A stretch of DNA of 64,000 nucleotides from Stenotrophomonas sp. 610A2. Its GTDB lineage: Bacteria > Pseudomonadota > Gammaproteobacteria > Xanthomonadales > Xanthomonadaceae. Below are positions 34,731 to 44,140 of this stretch, one piece after another. The stretch spans positions 2,790,001 to 2,854,000 of the forward strand of contig NZ_CP130832.1 in the NCBI RefSeq assembly GCF_030549615.1, given 5' to 3'. The stretch's first letter is position 1, and each line of letters opens with the position of its first letter. Under the pieces are notes generated by a model that searched no databases, had not been told where the DNA came from, and saw only the letters and a program-made list of their open reading frames with translations. The position numbers and the translations under genes were made by a program.

Positions 34731-35879
34731 TCAGAGCGCGCGCAAGCGCTCGATCGCCGCATCCATGGTGGCGTCGTTCTTGGCGAAGCACAGGCGCACC
34801 AGACGCTGCCCGGCCGGCGGGGTCTCGTAGAACGGCGACAGCGGAATCGCAGTCACACCCTTCTCGATGGTCAGCCAGCGCACGAACTCATGGTCCGGCA
34901 GGTCGCTGATCGCCGAGTAATCCACCAGCTGGAAGTAACCGCCCGGCACCGGCAGCGGCTTCAAGCGCGTGCCCAGCAACTGCTCGCGGAAGCGATCACG
35001 CTTGGCCTGGTAGAACGCACCAAGTTCCAGATGATGCTCGGGCTCATCGCGAATCATCGCGGCAAAACCATACTGCGCCGGGCTGTAGGTGGTGAAGGTG
35101 TTGTACTGATGCACCTTGCGGAACTCGGCGGTCATTGCCGGCGGCGCGATGGCGTAGCCGATCTTCCAGCCGGTGCAGTGGTAGGTCTTGCCAAAGCTCG
35201 AGATCACGAACGCACGTTCGCGCAGTTCCGGGTAACGCAATGCCGACTCGTGGCGGGCGCCGTCATAGATGATGTGTTCGTACACTTCATCGGAGATCAG
35301 GTAGATGTCGGTGCCACGCAGCACATCGGCCAGCGCCTGCATGTCGTCGGCAGTCAACATCGCGCCGGATGGGTTGTGCGGCGTGTTGACCATCAACATG
35401 CGCGTCTTCGGGGTGATGGCCGCACGCACCCGATCCCAATCCACCGCGAAGGTCTGCGGGTCCAGCGGCACATGCACGGCACGCGCTCCGGCGAGGTCGA
35501 TCGCCGGCTCATAGCAGTCATAGGCCGGGTCCAGCACGATGACTTCCTCACCGGCCCGCACCACCGCGTGGATAGCATTGAAGATCGCCTCGGTGCCACC
35601 GGAGGTGACGGTGATCTCGCTGTCCGGGTCAACCTGCGCGCCATAACAGTCAAGCGCCTTCTGGGCGATGGCCTGGCGCAGCGGTGCCACGCCGGTCATT
35701 GGCGCGTACTGATTCAGACCGTCACGCATGGCCTTTGCGGTTTCATCGATCAAACGCTGCGGGGCAGAAAAGTCTGGAAAGCCCTGTCCAAGATTGACTG
35801 CGCCGTGCTCGGCGGCGAGCTGCGACATCACGGTGAAAATGGTGGTGCCCACCTTGGGCAACTTGGTCTGCGGATGCAT
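34731..35879 (-). CDS. PLP-dependent aminotransferase, methionine/glutamine transaminase type (YbdL-like)
   Basis: A 382-residue fold-type I class I/II aminotransferase: [12 protein letters not shown] near residue 30, [13 protein letters not shown], the [10 protein letters not shown] motif, and [16 protein letters not shown] with the PLP lysine. It closely resembles YbdL and other methionine or glutamine transaminases that regenerate methionine from its keto acid. The ATG at 35879 ([18 protein letters not shown]) gives the family length. It heads a transcript with a small membrane protein and an omega-amidase, which removes the product of glutamine transamination. Confidence 0.9.
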   Translation of the reverse strand: MHPQTKLPKVGTTIFTVMSQLAAEHGAVNLGQGFPDFSAPQRLIDETAKAMRDGLNQYAPMTGVAPLRQAIAQKALDCYGAQVDPDSEITVTSGGTEAIFNAIHAVVRAGEEVIVLDPAYDCYEPAIDLAGARAVHVPLDPQTFAVDWDRVRAAITPKTRMLMVNTPHNPSGAMLTADDMQALADVLRGTDIYLISDEVYEHIIYDGARHESALRYPELRERAFVISSFGKTYHCTGWKIGYAIAPPAMTAEFRKVHQYNTFTTYSPAQYGFAAMIRDEPEHHLELGAFYQAKRDRFREQLLGTRLKPLPVPGGYFQLVDYSAISDLPDHEFVRWLTIEKGVTAIPLSPFYETPPAGQRLVRLCFAKNDATMDAAIERLRAL

Positions 35880-35922
35880 GGGTACGTACACGCCGGGGGA
35901 GAAAACCCCGAGTGTACGCAAA

Positions 35923-35989
35923 GCGGGCACGTCAGGCTTCCCAAACCGTGCCCGCAGGCCCCGGGACAGCGCCATCCCGGCGCTATACT
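35923..35989. promoter_or_regulatory. Divergent promoter region of the aminotransferase and ccmA genes
   Basis: A 9-bp inverted repeat (GCGGGCACG at 35923-35931, CGTGCCCGC at 35947-35955) precedes a good -10 hexamer TATACT at 35984-35989 on the plus strand. The -35 match is poor (GGGACA, 15-bp spacing). The plus-strand promoter would drive ccmA from about 60 bp upstream. Confidence 0.4.
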
Positions 35990-36049
35990 GCGCGGCCCGA
36001 TGCGCTGCCCAGCCTGCGCCACCTCCCAAGGACGGAAGCGCCCGATCCG

Positions 36050-36709
36050 ATGATTGACACCGCCAACACCCTGCCACTGCTCAAAGCATGCGACCTGCGC
36101 TTCACCCGCAATGACGAACCGGTATTCGGGCCGCTGGACCTGCATGTGGATGCAGGCGAGGCACTGTTGGTGCAGGGAAACAACGGCGCCGGCAAGACCA
36201 CCTTGTTGCGCGTATTGGCAGGGTTGCTGCGCCCGGACGAGGGCCAGATCGAGATCGATGGGCGCCCCGCCAGCACTACCGACCGGTCCCGCTATATCGC
36301 CTACCTGAGCCACCTGACGGCGCTCAAGCAGGACCTGGGCACACTGGAGAACCTGCATTTCCTGTGCGGGCTGCAAGGTCGGCGCGCGCGGCAGATGCCG
36401 GGCAATGCCTTGGCCATCGTCGGCCTGGCTGGTTATGAGGACACTCTGGTCCGGCAATTGTCGGCCGGCCAGAAGAAGCGCCTGGCCTTGGCCCGCATCT
36501 GGTTGTCGCCGGCCCCCATCTGGCTGCTGGACGAGCCCTATGCCAACCTGGATCTGGATGGGATCAATCTGGTCAACCGGATGATCTCCGCCCATCTGCG
36601 CAGCGGCGGTGGTGCGCTGGTAACCACGCATGGCGCCTATGCGGCACCGCCGGTGCGCAATCGCACCCTGACCTTGAGCAATCCGGCAGCACAGGAGGAC
36701 GCGGCATGA
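36050..36709 (+). CDS. ccmA: Cytochrome c maturation ATP-binding protein CcmA
   Basis: A 219-residue ABC ATPase. Walker [10 protein letters not shown] is at 43-51, the signature [16 protein letters not shown] follows, and Walker B is [12 protein letters not shown]. The short length, [19 protein letters not shown] and the single domain are typical of CcmA. With CcmB it releases holo-CcmE from CcmCD during heme delivery. It overlaps ccmB by 4 bp. Confidence 0.96.
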   Translation: MIDTANTLPLLKACDLRFTRNDEPVFGPLDLHVDAGEALLVQGNNGAGKTTLLRVLAGLLRPDEGQIEIDGRPASTTDRSRYIAYLSHLTALKQDLGTLENLHFLCGLQGRRARQMPGNALAIVGLAGYEDTLVRQLSAGQKKRLALARIWLSPAPIWLLDEPYANLDLDGINLVNRMISAHLRSGGGALVTTHGAYAAPPVRNRTLTLSNPAAQEDAA

Positions 36710-37401
36710 GCCTGCCCGGTCCACAACCGACGCTGCTATCCGCTGCCCGCGCCCTGTTGGCCCGCGACCTGAAGCTGCTGTGGCGGCGCCGTGGTGATGC
36801 TGCGCAGCCAATTCTGTTCGCCCTGCTGGTGGTCGCGCTGTTCACCCTGGCCCTTGGCGGCGCCCCCAAGCTGCTGCAGAGCGTAGCTTCGGCGGTGCTG
36901 TGGCTGTCCATCCTATTGGCCGGCCTGCTGTCGCTGGACACCTTATTCCGCAGCGATGCCGAGGACGGCTCGCTGGAACAATGGCTGCTGTCGCCGGTGC
37001 CTCTGGCCTGGCTGGTGGCGGTGCGAGTGTTCTCGCATTGGCTGACCACCGCCTTCCCGCTGGTGCTGGTCAGCCCGCTGCTGGCCGAGCTGATGCACCT
37101 GCCCCGCGAGCAACTGCCGGTGCTACTCGCCGCGCTGGCACTGGGCACGCCCCTGCTGAGCCTGCTCGGCGCGGTAGTGGCCGCTTTGACCGTTGGCATG
37201 CGCCGCGCCGGCATCCTGCTGGCCCTGCTGGTGCTGCCGCTGTACGTACCAGTGCTGGTGTTCGGCGCAGGTGCGGTGGCTGCCGCGGCGCAGGGCTTCG
37301 ATGCCAGTGGCGCACTGCTGATGCTGGCGGCCGGCTTGTTGGTCAGCGCCGTGCTCGCCCCGCTGACCGCAGCGGCGGCAATCCGCATCGCCAACTCCTG
37401 A
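36706..37401 (+). CDS. ccmB: Heme exporter / cytochrome c maturation permease CcmB
   Basis: A 231-residue membrane protein with six hydrophobic segments. [27 protein letters not shown] and [19 protein letters not shown] are CcmB-like. It partners CcmA. In most genomes ccmC follows directly. Here a TetR-type gene and 374 bp of non-coding DNA intervene. Confidence 0.95.
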   Translation: MSLPGPQPTLLSAARALLARDLKLLWRRRGDAAQPILFALLVVALFTLALGGAPKLLQSVASAVLWLSILLAGLLSLDTLFRSDAEDGSLEQWLLSPVPLAWLVAVRVFSHWLTTAFPLVLVSPLLAELMHLPREQLPVLLAALALGTPLLSLLGAVVAALTVGMRRAGILLALLVLPLYVPVLVFGAGAVAAAAQGFDASGALLMLAAGLLVSAVLAPLTAAAAIRIANS

Positions 37402-37452
37402 AGCCAAAACAACGCTATTCTTGACGGCGACTTCACAAGGCAAATCAATCAG

Positions 37453-38133
37453 ATGGCTGAGCAGCCCCACACGGAAGTCCCGAGCACAGACAAGCCCACC
37501 TTGCCGCCGCGCCCGGCGGTGGAGCTGCAACGCCGCGGCGAATTGCGGGTGGAGAAGTTCCTCGCGGCCGCCACCGAAGTCTTCAACGAAAAAGGCTACC
37601 AGGCCGCGCGCCTGTCCGACATCGTCAAGCGCGCCGGCGGTTCGATGGCCACGCTCTACCGTGCTTTCGGCGACAAGGAAGGCCTGATCCACGCCTTGAT
37701 GGAGCAAAGCATCAATGACTTCGGGCGCAGCCTGGACACCTTGCTGCAGTCGCCGCTGCCGCCCGCGCAGGCCTTGGAAGAAGCCGCCAGCCAGATGGCC
37801 GAGGAAGTCCTCTCGCCAACCCGCCTGGCCTGCCATCGCGTGGTTATTTCCGAAGGCATGAATCAACCTGCGCTGCGTGATTGGTTCCATGCCCATGGCG
37901 TGGCGCCAATGGAAGTGCTGCTCAGCCAGTACTTCACCCGCGAAACCGCGGCCGGACGCATGTATATCGAGAACCCCGAACAAGCCGCGCATTTCTTTTA
38001 CATGCTGGTGATCGGCGGCCTTGTCCTGCGTTCGGTCAATGGTCGCGTTGTCCTCAGCGACCTGCCCAAGGCGCAGAAACAGGCACGCGACGCAGTACGC
38101 TTGTTCATGGCCGGGGCCCTGCCCCGAGACTGA
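37453..38133 (+). CDS. TetR/AcrR family transcriptional regulator
   Basis: A 226-residue regulator. A Pro-rich N-terminal arm of about 30 residues precedes the TetR helix-turn-helix (about 33-80: KFLAAATEVFNEKGYQAARL, then IVKRAGGSMATLYRAFGDKEGL). An all-helical ligand domain follows. It starts 51 bp after ccmB on the same strand, inside the ccm cluster. It could be a passenger or control nearby genes; the ligand is unknown. Confidence 0.9.
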   Translation: MAEQPHTEVPSTDKPTLPPRPAVELQRRGELRVEKFLAAATEVFNEKGYQAARLSDIVKRAGGSMATLYRAFGDKEGLIHALMEQSINDFGRSLDTLLQSPLPPAQALEEAASQMAEEVLSPTRLACHRVVISEGMNQPALRDWFHAHGVAPMEVLLSQYFTRETAAGRMYIENPEQAAHFFYMLVIGGLVLRSVNGRVVLSDLPKAQKQARDAVRLFMAGALPRD

Positions 38134-38507
38134 CGCCAAGCCTGCTTCAATACCGCCATCCAGCGACGCACCCGCAGCAATTCAACGATATTCAACCAGT
38201 GACCGCTCTGCTTTTTTTGTGCAGAGCATCAAAACGATCTCGACGCGGCGTGCTTGAACATGGCTAGACCGCGCGGCGTCAGGCATGACCATCGCCAAGA
38301 TCATGCGCCCAGCTACCCAGCTACTGTTTGGCACCACGTGACAAGTATCGGCCCGCGTAAAGGCCCCCACTGCAACCCGCCGATTTGCTGAATTTGGGTT
38401 ATCTTGCGCTAGTCTGAAAACAGCAACGGTGGTGCGCAGTACGCACCGCCCAGCCGATCAGGCCGCAGCACGCGGCCCGGTCATCGTCTTCCTCAGCGAG
38501 CGAGCGG
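38134..38507. other. Non-coding region between the TetR gene and ccmC
   Basis: 374 bp without a credible gene. It contains a 7-bp inverted repeat around a T-run (38205-38227: GCTCTGC, then TTTTTTTGT, then GCAGAGC), which is not a normal terminator. A possible promoter has TTGCTG at 38385 and GCTAGT at 38408 with 17-bp spacing, suitably placed for ccmC. No known RNA family was recognised. Confidence 0.4.
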
Positions 38508-39260
38508 ATGTTCAAAGGTTTAGCAGGTTGGTTTCACAAGCTGGGCTCCCCGCCTTACTTCGATACCTTCGCCGCCCGTTGGTCCACCTGGTGTTACATC
38601 GCCGCGCTGCCGCTGTTTGGTTTCGGCCTGTGGCAGGCGCTGGCCGTGGTGCCCGCCGACTACCAGCAGGGCGACAGCTTCCGCATTCTCTATATCCACG
38701 TGCCGGCGGCATGGATGAGCCTGTTCGTGTTCGGCTTGATGGCCTTCTACAGTGCCATCGCACTGGTATGGCGGATCAAGCTCTGCGAAATCCTGGCCAT
38801 GGCCTGCGCACCCATCGGTGCCGCGTTCACCCTGATCACCCTGCTCACCGGCAGCATCTGGGGCAAGCCGATGTGGGGCACCTGGTGGGATTGGGACCCG
38901 CGCCTGACCACCGAGCTGATCCTGCTGTTCATGTACCTCGGGGTGATGGGACTTTACGGTGCCATCGATGACCGCCGCGCCGCAGCCCGTGCCGCCGGCC
39001 TGCTGGCCATCGTTGGCGTGGTGATGCTGCCGATCATCCGTTACTCGGTGGTGTGGTGGAACTCGCTGCACCAAGGCCAGACCATCCGCGTGTTCGGCGA
39101 ATCCAGCATGGACGGCAGCATGATCCTGCCGCTTTGGATCATGGTGCTGGCCACCAAGTTCTGGTTCGTCGGCTCGCTGCTGTCGCGCGCCCGCGCCGAC
39201 AACCTGCGCCGCGAAGTCGGCAAGGCATGGCTGCGTGAGCGGCTGGGGAAATCGGCATGA
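38508..39260 (+). CDS. ccmC: Heme lyase / cytochrome c maturation protein CcmC
   Basis: A 250-residue membrane protein with six helices. It has the tryptophan-rich heme-handling motif WGTWWDWDPRLTTELILLF, flanked by conserved His residues (ILYIHVPAAW and WWNSLHQG). CcmC loads heme onto CcmE. It begins the second half of the ccm cluster and overlaps ccmD by 4 bp. Confidence 0.96.
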   Translation: MFKGLAGWFHKLGSPPYFDTFAARWSTWCYIAALPLFGFGLWQALAVVPADYQQGDSFRILYIHVPAAWMSLFVFGLMAFYSAIALVWRIKLCEILAMACAPIGAAFTLITLLTGSIWGKPMWGTWWDWDPRLTTELILLFMYLGVMGLYGAIDDRRAAARAAGLLAIVGVVMLPIIRYSVVWWNSLHQGQTIRVFGESSMDGSMILPLWIMVLATKFWFVGSLLSRARADNLRREVGKAWLRERLGKSA

Positions 39261-39433
39261 CCTATTTCAAATACGTAGCACTTGCCTACGCCGTGTTCTT
39301 CGTCGTGCTGGCCTGGGACTTCATCGTGCCGCGCCTGCAGGTCCGCCAGCAACTGCGCGAGGCCCGCGCGCGCATCAACCGCGCCAGCCGCAACAGCAGT
39401 GCGCCGCAGGTTGACGAAGAGCTGAGCCGATGA
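39257..39433 (+). CDS. ccmD: Cytochrome c maturation protein CcmD
   Basis: A 58-residue protein ([20 protein letters not shown], then a charged tail ending DEELSR). One N-terminal membrane helix and a basic cytoplasmic tail ([19 protein letters not shown]) are the CcmD pattern. CcmD helps release holo-CcmE from CcmC. The start overlaps ccmC and the stop overlaps ccmE (both ATGA). Confidence 0.92.
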   Translation: MTYFKYVALAYAVFFVVLAWDFIVPRLQVRQQLREARARINRASRNSSAPQVDEELSR

Positions 39434-39897
39434 GCCCGACCCAGCGCCGCCGCCTGCTGTGGGTCCTGCTGGTTCTGCTGGTTGCCGGCGCCGCGGTAGC
39501 GCTGGTCAGCACCGCCTTGCAGCGCAATATCGCCTATCTCTACACCCCGGCCGAGGTCAAAGCCGGCCACGTCGCGCCTGACGCGCGCTTCCGCTTGGGC
39601 GGCATGGTTGCCAAGGGCTCGTTCAAGCGCGAGCCCGGCGCATTGCTGGCGCGCTTCCAGGTCACCGACGGTGATGCGGTGCTGCCCGTCACCTATGACC
39701 GCATCCTGCCCGACCTGTTCCGCGAAGGTCAGGCGGTGGTCGCCACAGGGCGCATGGTCAACGGTGTGTTCGTTGCCGAAGACGTGCTGGCCAAGCACGA
39801 CGAGACCTATATGCCCAAGGAACTGGCCGACAAGATGGGCGTGGCGCACGACAAGCACCAGGTCCCGGCCACCACCCCAACGACGGAAACGCCCTGA
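39430..39897 (+). CDS. ccmE: Periplasmic heme chaperone CcmE
   Basis: A 155-residue protein. An N-terminal membrane anchor (about 9-30) precedes a beta-barrel domain ([36 protein letters not shown]). His123 in the HDETY motif is the expected covalent heme-binding residue, with Tyr127 as the axial ligand. It carries heme from CcmC to CcmF. The stop is directly followed by the GTG start of ccmF. Confidence 0.96.
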   Translation: MSPTQRRRLLWVLLVLLVAGAAVALVSTALQRNIAYLYTPAEVKAGHVAPDARFRLGGMVAKGSFKREPGALLARFQVTDGDAVLPVTYDRILPDLFREGQAVVATGRMVNGVFVAEDVLAKHDETYMPKELADKMGVAHDKHQVPATTPTTETP

Positions 39898-41832
39898 GTG
39901 CTCGGTGAAATCGGACAGGTATTACTGATCCTCGCCCTGCTGGCAGCCCTGCTGCAAAGCGTCCTGCCACTTATCGGTGCCCAACGCGGCATCCCGGCGC
40001 TCACCGCAATCGCCCGCCCGGCAGCGATGCTGCAGCTGACCATGGTGCTCGCCGCCTTCGTGGTGCTGACGATTGCCTTCGTGCGCCAGGATTTCTCGCT
40101 GCGCTACGTCGCCGACAACTCCAACACCCTGCTGCCGATGATCTACCGCTATTCGGCGGTATGGGGCGCACACGAAGGCTCGCTGTTGATGTGGTCACTG
40201 GTGCTGGCGCTGTGGACCGCCGCGGTCGCCGCGTTCTCCCGGCAGCTGCCGCCCGAGGTGATGGCGCGCGTGCTGGCGGTGATGGGCATGATCAGTGTCG
40301 GCTTCCTCGCCTTCCTGCTGTTCACCTCCAACCCGTTCGCGCGCCTGCTGCCTGCACCGAGCGATGGGCACGATCTCAACCCGCTGCTGCAGGACCCCGG
40401 GCTGATCATCCATCCGCCGCTGCTGTATCTGGGCTACGTCGGCTTCGCGGTGCCGTTCGCCTTCGCCATCGCCGCCCTGCTCGATGGCCGCATCGACGTG
40501 CGCTGGCTGCGCTGGACCCGGCCGTGGACCAATGCGGCCTGGGGCTTTCTGACCATCGGCATCGCGCTTGGCAGCTGGTGGGCGTATTACGAGCTGGGCT
40601 GGGGCGGCTGGTGGTTCTGGGACCCGGTCGAGAACGCCAGCTTCATGCCCTGGCTGGTCGGCGCGGCCCTGCTGCACTCGCAAGCGGCCACGGAAAAACG
40701 CGGTGTGTTCATCGGCTGGACCCTGTTGCTGGCGATCGCCGCGTTCGCGTTGTCCCTGCTCGGCACCTTCCTGGTGCGTTCGGGCGTGCTGACCAGCGTG
40801 CACTCGTTTGCCGCCGATCCTTCGCGCGGCCTGTTCATCCTGATCTTCCTTGGCATCGTGGTTGGCGGCTCGCTGCTGCTATACGCGCTACGTGCACCCG
40901 GCATCGGCGGCAACAGCGACGACCCACGCCGCGCATTCGCGCTCAACTCACGCGAAAGCCTGCTGCTGGCCAACAACCTGCTGCTCAGCTGCGCCTGCGC
41001 GATGGTGTTGCTCGGCACCTTGTATCCGCTATTGGCCGATGCGCTGGATCTGGGCAAGGTCTCGGTAGGCCCGCCTTACTTCGGCACGCTGTTCATTCTG
41101 CTGATGACACCGATGATCGTGCTGCTGCCATTTGGTCCGCTCAGCCGCTGGCAGCGCGAGCAAGGCCTGCGCACGCTGGCACTGCTGGCACCGTGGGCAG
41201 GATTGGCGGTGGTGCTGGGCATCATCGGCTGGTGGATGGCACCGCAGGGCAAGTTCAAGACCGGCATCGGTATTGCTGGTGCTGCATGGGTGGCCGGTGG
41301 CACCGGCTATTACCTGTGGCTGCGCCTGCGCAAGAGCGGCCGGCTCAATGCCGAAACCTGGGGCATGCTGATCGCCCACTTCGGGGTGGCCGTATTCCTG
41401 GTTGGCGCCTTGCTGGTGGAAGCCCTGCATGTACAGCATGAAGTCGCACTGGCGCCGGGAAAATCCATCGACGCCGGTGGCTATACCCTGGTGTTCGAAG
41501 GCGTTGATGCCACCGACGGGCCCAACTACCACTCCGATCGCGGCCATCTGCAGGTACTGCGCGACGACACCTTGATCACCCGCCTGCACCCGGAAAAACG
41601 CATGTACGCCAGCGGCGGCCAGCCCATGACCGAAGCCGGCATCCACCGCGCCCTGGGTGGCGATATCTACGTTGCACTGGGAGAATCACTGGGTGACGGC
41701 TCCTGGGCCGTGCGCGTACAGATCAAACCTTTTGTCCGCTGGATCTGGCTGGGCGCGGCGCTGATGGCGCTGGGTGGTTTCATTACCGCCGTCGACCGCC
41801 GTTTCCGCCGGCTGCCTGAGAAATCGAAATGA
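39898..41832 (+). CDS. ccmF: Cytochrome c heme lyase subunit CcmF
   Basis: A 644-residue polytopic protein with a GTG start directly abutting the ccmE stop. The WWD domain WGGWWFWDPVENASFMPWL lies near residue 245, and further heme-ligand His residues are in the flanking loops. A periplasmic domain sits near the C-terminus (about 510-610), before the last helix. CcmF ligates heme to apocytochrome c with CcmH and CcmI. It overlaps ccmG by 4 bp. Confidence 0.96.
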   Translation: MLGEIGQVLLILALLAALLQSVLPLIGAQRGIPALTAIARPAAMLQLTMVLAAFVVLTIAFVRQDFSLRYVADNSNTLLPMIYRYSAVWGAHEGSLLMWSLVLALWTAAVAAFSRQLPPEVMARVLAVMGMISVGFLAFLLFTSNPFARLLPAPSDGHDLNPLLQDPGLIIHPPLLYLGYVGFAVPFAFAIAALLDGRIDVRWLRWTRPWTNAAWGFLTIGIALGSWWAYYELGWGGWWFWDPVENASFMPWLVGAALLHSQAATEKRGVFIGWTLLLAIAAFALSLLGTFLVRSGVLTSVHSFAADPSRGLFILIFLGIVVGGSLLLYALRAPGIGGNSDDPRRAFALNSRESLLLANNLLLSCACAMVLLGTLYPLLADALDLGKVSVGPPYFGTLFILLMTPMIVLLPFGPLSRWQREQGLRTLALLAPWAGLAVVLGIIGWWMAPQGKFKTGIGIAGAAWVAGGTGYYLWLRLRKSGRLNAETWGMLIAHFGVAVFLVGALLVEALHVQHEVALAPGKSIDAGGYTLVFEGVDATDGPNYHSDRGHLQVLRDDTLITRLHPEKRMYASGGQPMTEAGIHRALGGDIYVALGESLGDGSWAVRVQIKPFVRWIWLGAALMALGGFITAVDRRFRRLPEKSK

Positions 41833-42455
41833 ATACTCCAACGCCTGAATCCAAACCCAGCCATCGCCTGCCGCCGGTCGCCATTGCCCTTGGCGCGCTG
41901 TTCTTCCTCGGCCTGATGGGTTTGATGCTGTATGGCGTCAGCCGCTCCGGGCAACCTGATCGCGACAGCCTGCCCTCGGCGCTGATCAACAAGCCAGCCC
42001 CCGAATTTTCGCTGCCGGTACTGCATGACCCCAGCCTGCACGTCACCGACAAACAGCTGCGCGGCGCGCCCTATCTGCTCAACGTATGGGGCAGCTGGTG
42101 CCCGACCTGCCGCGATGAACACCCCATCCTCACCCGTTTCGCCGAAACCAAGCGCCTGCGCGTGATCGGCTACAACTGGAAGGACGAGCCCAGCGAAGCA
42201 CTGCGCTGGCTCGAGCAGTTGGGTAATCCCTACATGGTGGTACTGGCCGACCAGGAAGGCCGCGCCGCACTGGACTGGGGCATCGCCGCCGCACCGGAGA
42301 CGTTCCTGGTCGATGGCAGCGGCATCGTGCGCTGGAAGTACAGCGGCGCCATCACCCAGCAGGTGATGGACGAGCAACTGATTCCAGCACTGGAGAAAGT
42401 TGAAGCTGCTGCCGGAGGCAAGCACGGCGCACCGGATCTGGGCGCCGCACGATGA
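41829..42455 (+). CDS. ccmG: Thiol:disulfide oxidoreductase CcmG (DsbE)
   Basis: A 208-residue protein anchored by one N-terminal helix (about 17-37), with a periplasmic thioredoxin fold. The active site WCPTC has Cys91 and Cys94. The acidic DEHP and later GAPETFLVDG with the cis-Pro region are CcmG-like. It keeps the CXXCH cysteines of apocytochrome c reduced. The C-terminal 25 residues are a variable Ala/Gly-rich tail. It overlaps ccmH by 4 bp. Confidence 0.95.
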   Translation: MNTPTPESKPSHRLPPVAIALGALFFLGLMGLMLYGVSRSGQPDRDSLPSALINKPAPEFSLPVLHDPSLHVTDKQLRGAPYLLNVWGSWCPTCRDEHPILTRFAETKRLRVIGYNWKDEPSEALRWLEQLGNPYMVVLADQEGRAALDWGIAAAPETFLVDGSGIVRWKYSGAITQQVMDEQLIPALEKVEAAAGGKHGAPDLGAAR

Positions 42456-42904
42456 AAGCCTGGGCTGGCGTCCTGCTGTGGGTGTGCCTGGCCTTTACAG
42501 CCAGCGCGCAGCCCGTCGGCGACCCCAGCCCGCTGCAATACCGCGACCGCGCCGAGGAAGTGCGCTTCCATGCACTCACCGCCGAGTTGCGCTGCGTGCA
42601 ATGCCAGAACCAGTCGCTGGCCGACTCCAACGCGCAGATCGCCCACGACCTGCGCCGCGAAGTGCTCAAACTGATGCATGAAGGCCGCAGCGACGCCGAG
42701 ATCAAGCAGTTCCTGGTCGAGCGCTACGGCGAATTCGTGCTGTACCGCCCTCAACTGGAAGCCAGCACCGTCCTGCTCTGGTTCGGCCCCGGCCTGCTGT
42801 TGCTGGCGGGCGCTGTGTTGTTGATCGTGTATGTGCGGCGCCGTGGCCGCGCCGTTCCTGTTGCCCACAACGACGAAGCCAGCCAGGAAGAGCGCGAATG
42901 GTGA
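42452..42904 (+). CDS. ccmH: Cytochrome c maturation protein CcmH
   Basis: A 150-residue protein. The signal peptide spans about 1-19 (ending ASA). The redox motif LRCVQCQNQS has Cys48 and Cys51, and RREVLKLMHEGRSDAEIKQFLVERYGEFVLYRP follows. A C-terminal membrane helix spans about 107-127. It reduces apocytochrome c and works with CcmF and CcmI. It overlaps ccmI by 7 bp. Confidence 0.95.
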   Translation: MKAWAGVLLWVCLAFTASAQPVGDPSPLQYRDRAEEVRFHALTAELRCVQCQNQSLADSNAQIAHDLRREVLKLMHEGRSDAEIKQFLVERYGEFVLYRPQLEASTVLLWFGPGLLLLAGAVLLIVYVRRRGRAVPVAHNDEASQEEREW

Positions 42905-43914
42905 ATGCTGGATTCCTGACAGGCGCTGGCGTGTTGGCGGTGCTGGCAACCGGCATCACCCTGTGGCCACTGTGGCGCGCCGGCAAGCGGCAGATCTGGG
43001 GCAGTCTGGTCGCGATGGCGCTTGTTGCCACCCTTGGCCTGTATCAGTTGCTGGGCACTCCGGCAGCGATGCAGCCCCAAGCTGAAGCCACCGATGCACC
43101 GCAAACCATCGAGGATGGCATCGCCCAACTGCAGGCCGCCCTGCAGCAGAACCCGGAACGTGTGGATGGCTGGGTATTACTGGCGCGCTCGCAGCTGGAG
43201 ATCGGCAAGCTCGCCGATGCCGCAGCCACGTATCAGCGCGCTGTGCAACTGGCACCGGACGAACCCGGCCTGCTACTGGAAGCCGCACAGACCCGCGCCC
43301 AAGCGGATTCCAGGTTCCTGTTCGATGCCACCGCACAGCAATGGCTTGCCCGCGCACGGCAGATCGCACCGGACAATGAGCGGGTGATCTGGCTCACCGG
43401 CATCGTCCAGCGCCAGCAAGGCCAGGATGAACAAGCCGCGCAGACCTGGGAAACGCTGTTGCCGCGACTGGAGCCCGCCGCGGCCGTTGCATTGCAGGAG
43501 CAGATCAACATCGCCCGCGGCAAGGCGCCCGGCACCGCTTCTGGCAGCCGTTCTGCAAGCGCAGCAACCAGCAAGCCCGGTATCACCGTAACGGTGACGC
43601 TGGCACCGGCCTTGGCCGCACGCGCAGCCTCAGGCAAGGAAACCGTGTTCGTCATCGCCCGCATTCCCGGTGGCCCACCGATGCCGGTTGCGGTCGAACG
43701 CCACCCGGCACAAAGCGAAGCACTCACCGTCACCCTGGACGATAGCGACAGCCCGATGCCTACGCAGAAGCTGTCCGCCCTGCAGGAAGTGGAAGTTTTC
43801 GCCCGCCTGTCCGCCAGCGGCAACGCAATGCGTGGTGAAGGTGACGTCGAATCGGCGCCAGTCAAAGTGAAACTGCCGGCTGACAAGCCCCTGACCATCA
43901 CGCTGGGGCAATAA
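42898..43914 (+). CDS. ccmI: Cytochrome c maturation protein CcmI (CycH) with TPR domain
   Basis: A 338-residue protein. Two N-terminal membrane helices (about 5-22 and 36-53) precede TPR-like helical repeats (about 75-190: GWVLLARSQLEIGKLADAAATYQRAVQLAPD, then WLARARQIAPDNERVIWLTG). A C-terminal beta domain follows (about 220-338: ITVTVTLAPALAARAASGKETVFVIAR). CcmI holds the apocytochrome C-terminus. Here it is a separate gene from ccmH, unlike the fused CcmH of E. coli. Last gene of the cluster. Confidence 0.93.
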   Translation: MVNAGFLTGAGVLAVLATGITLWPLWRAGKRQIWGSLVAMALVATLGLYQLLGTPAAMQPQAEATDAPQTIEDGIAQLQAALQQNPERVDGWVLLARSQLEIGKLADAAATYQRAVQLAPDEPGLLLEAAQTRAQADSRFLFDATAQQWLARARQIAPDNERVIWLTGIVQRQQGQDEQAAQTWETLLPRLEPAAAVALQEQINIARGKAPGTASGSRSASAATSKPGITVTVTLAPALAARAASGKETVFVIARIPGGPPMPVAVERHPAQSEALTVTLDDSDSPMPTQKLSALQEVEVFARLSASGNAMRGEGDVESAPVKVKLPADKPLTITLGQ

Positions 43915-43932
43915 GGCGCTGCAAGCTGCCTT

Positions 43933-44030
43933 GTGGGAGCGGCGTAAGCCGCGAAGCCGACCTTGCTGAGGCACGAGGCATCTGAGCCATCTGATAGATG
44001 TGCCAGCTTCGCGGCTTACGCCGCTCCTAC
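43933..44030. repeat. Inverted pair of GTAG/GTGG REP repeats after ccmI
   Basis: Copy one (43933-43957, beginning GTGGGAGCGGCG) faces copy two (44006-44030, ending CGCTCCTAC). Each has an inner GGCGTAAGCC-type hairpin. They may fold together and act as the end of the ccm transcript. Confidence 0.85.
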
Positions 44031-44080
44031 AACAGAGGCAGAAGCATGCCCCTCTGAGTCCATGCACCCGGCAATACCCA

Positions 44081-44097
44081 GATAACCAGTGGTTATC
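44081..44097. promoter_or_regulatory. Perfect palindrome upstream of the MetX-family gene
   Basis: GATAACCA-G-TGGTTATC, a perfect 8-bp inverted repeat with one central base, 44-60 bp upstream of the start at 44141. Its position suits a repressor or activator site over the promoter. No known regulator motif was matched with confidence. Confidence 0.5.
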
Positions 44098-44140
44098 ATC
44101 CATGCGAAGATGCGCCCGGCATCCCCGTTAAAATTGGCAG

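Noticed and set aside
38205..38227. Inverted repeat around a T-run as a terminator of the TetR gene
   Set aside because: The T-run lies in the loop rather than after the stem, so it is not an intrinsic terminator.
44031..44140. SAM or other riboswitch upstream of the MetX-family gene
   Set aside because: Only a short palindrome and REP repeats are present. No conserved multi-helix aptamer pattern was recognised.
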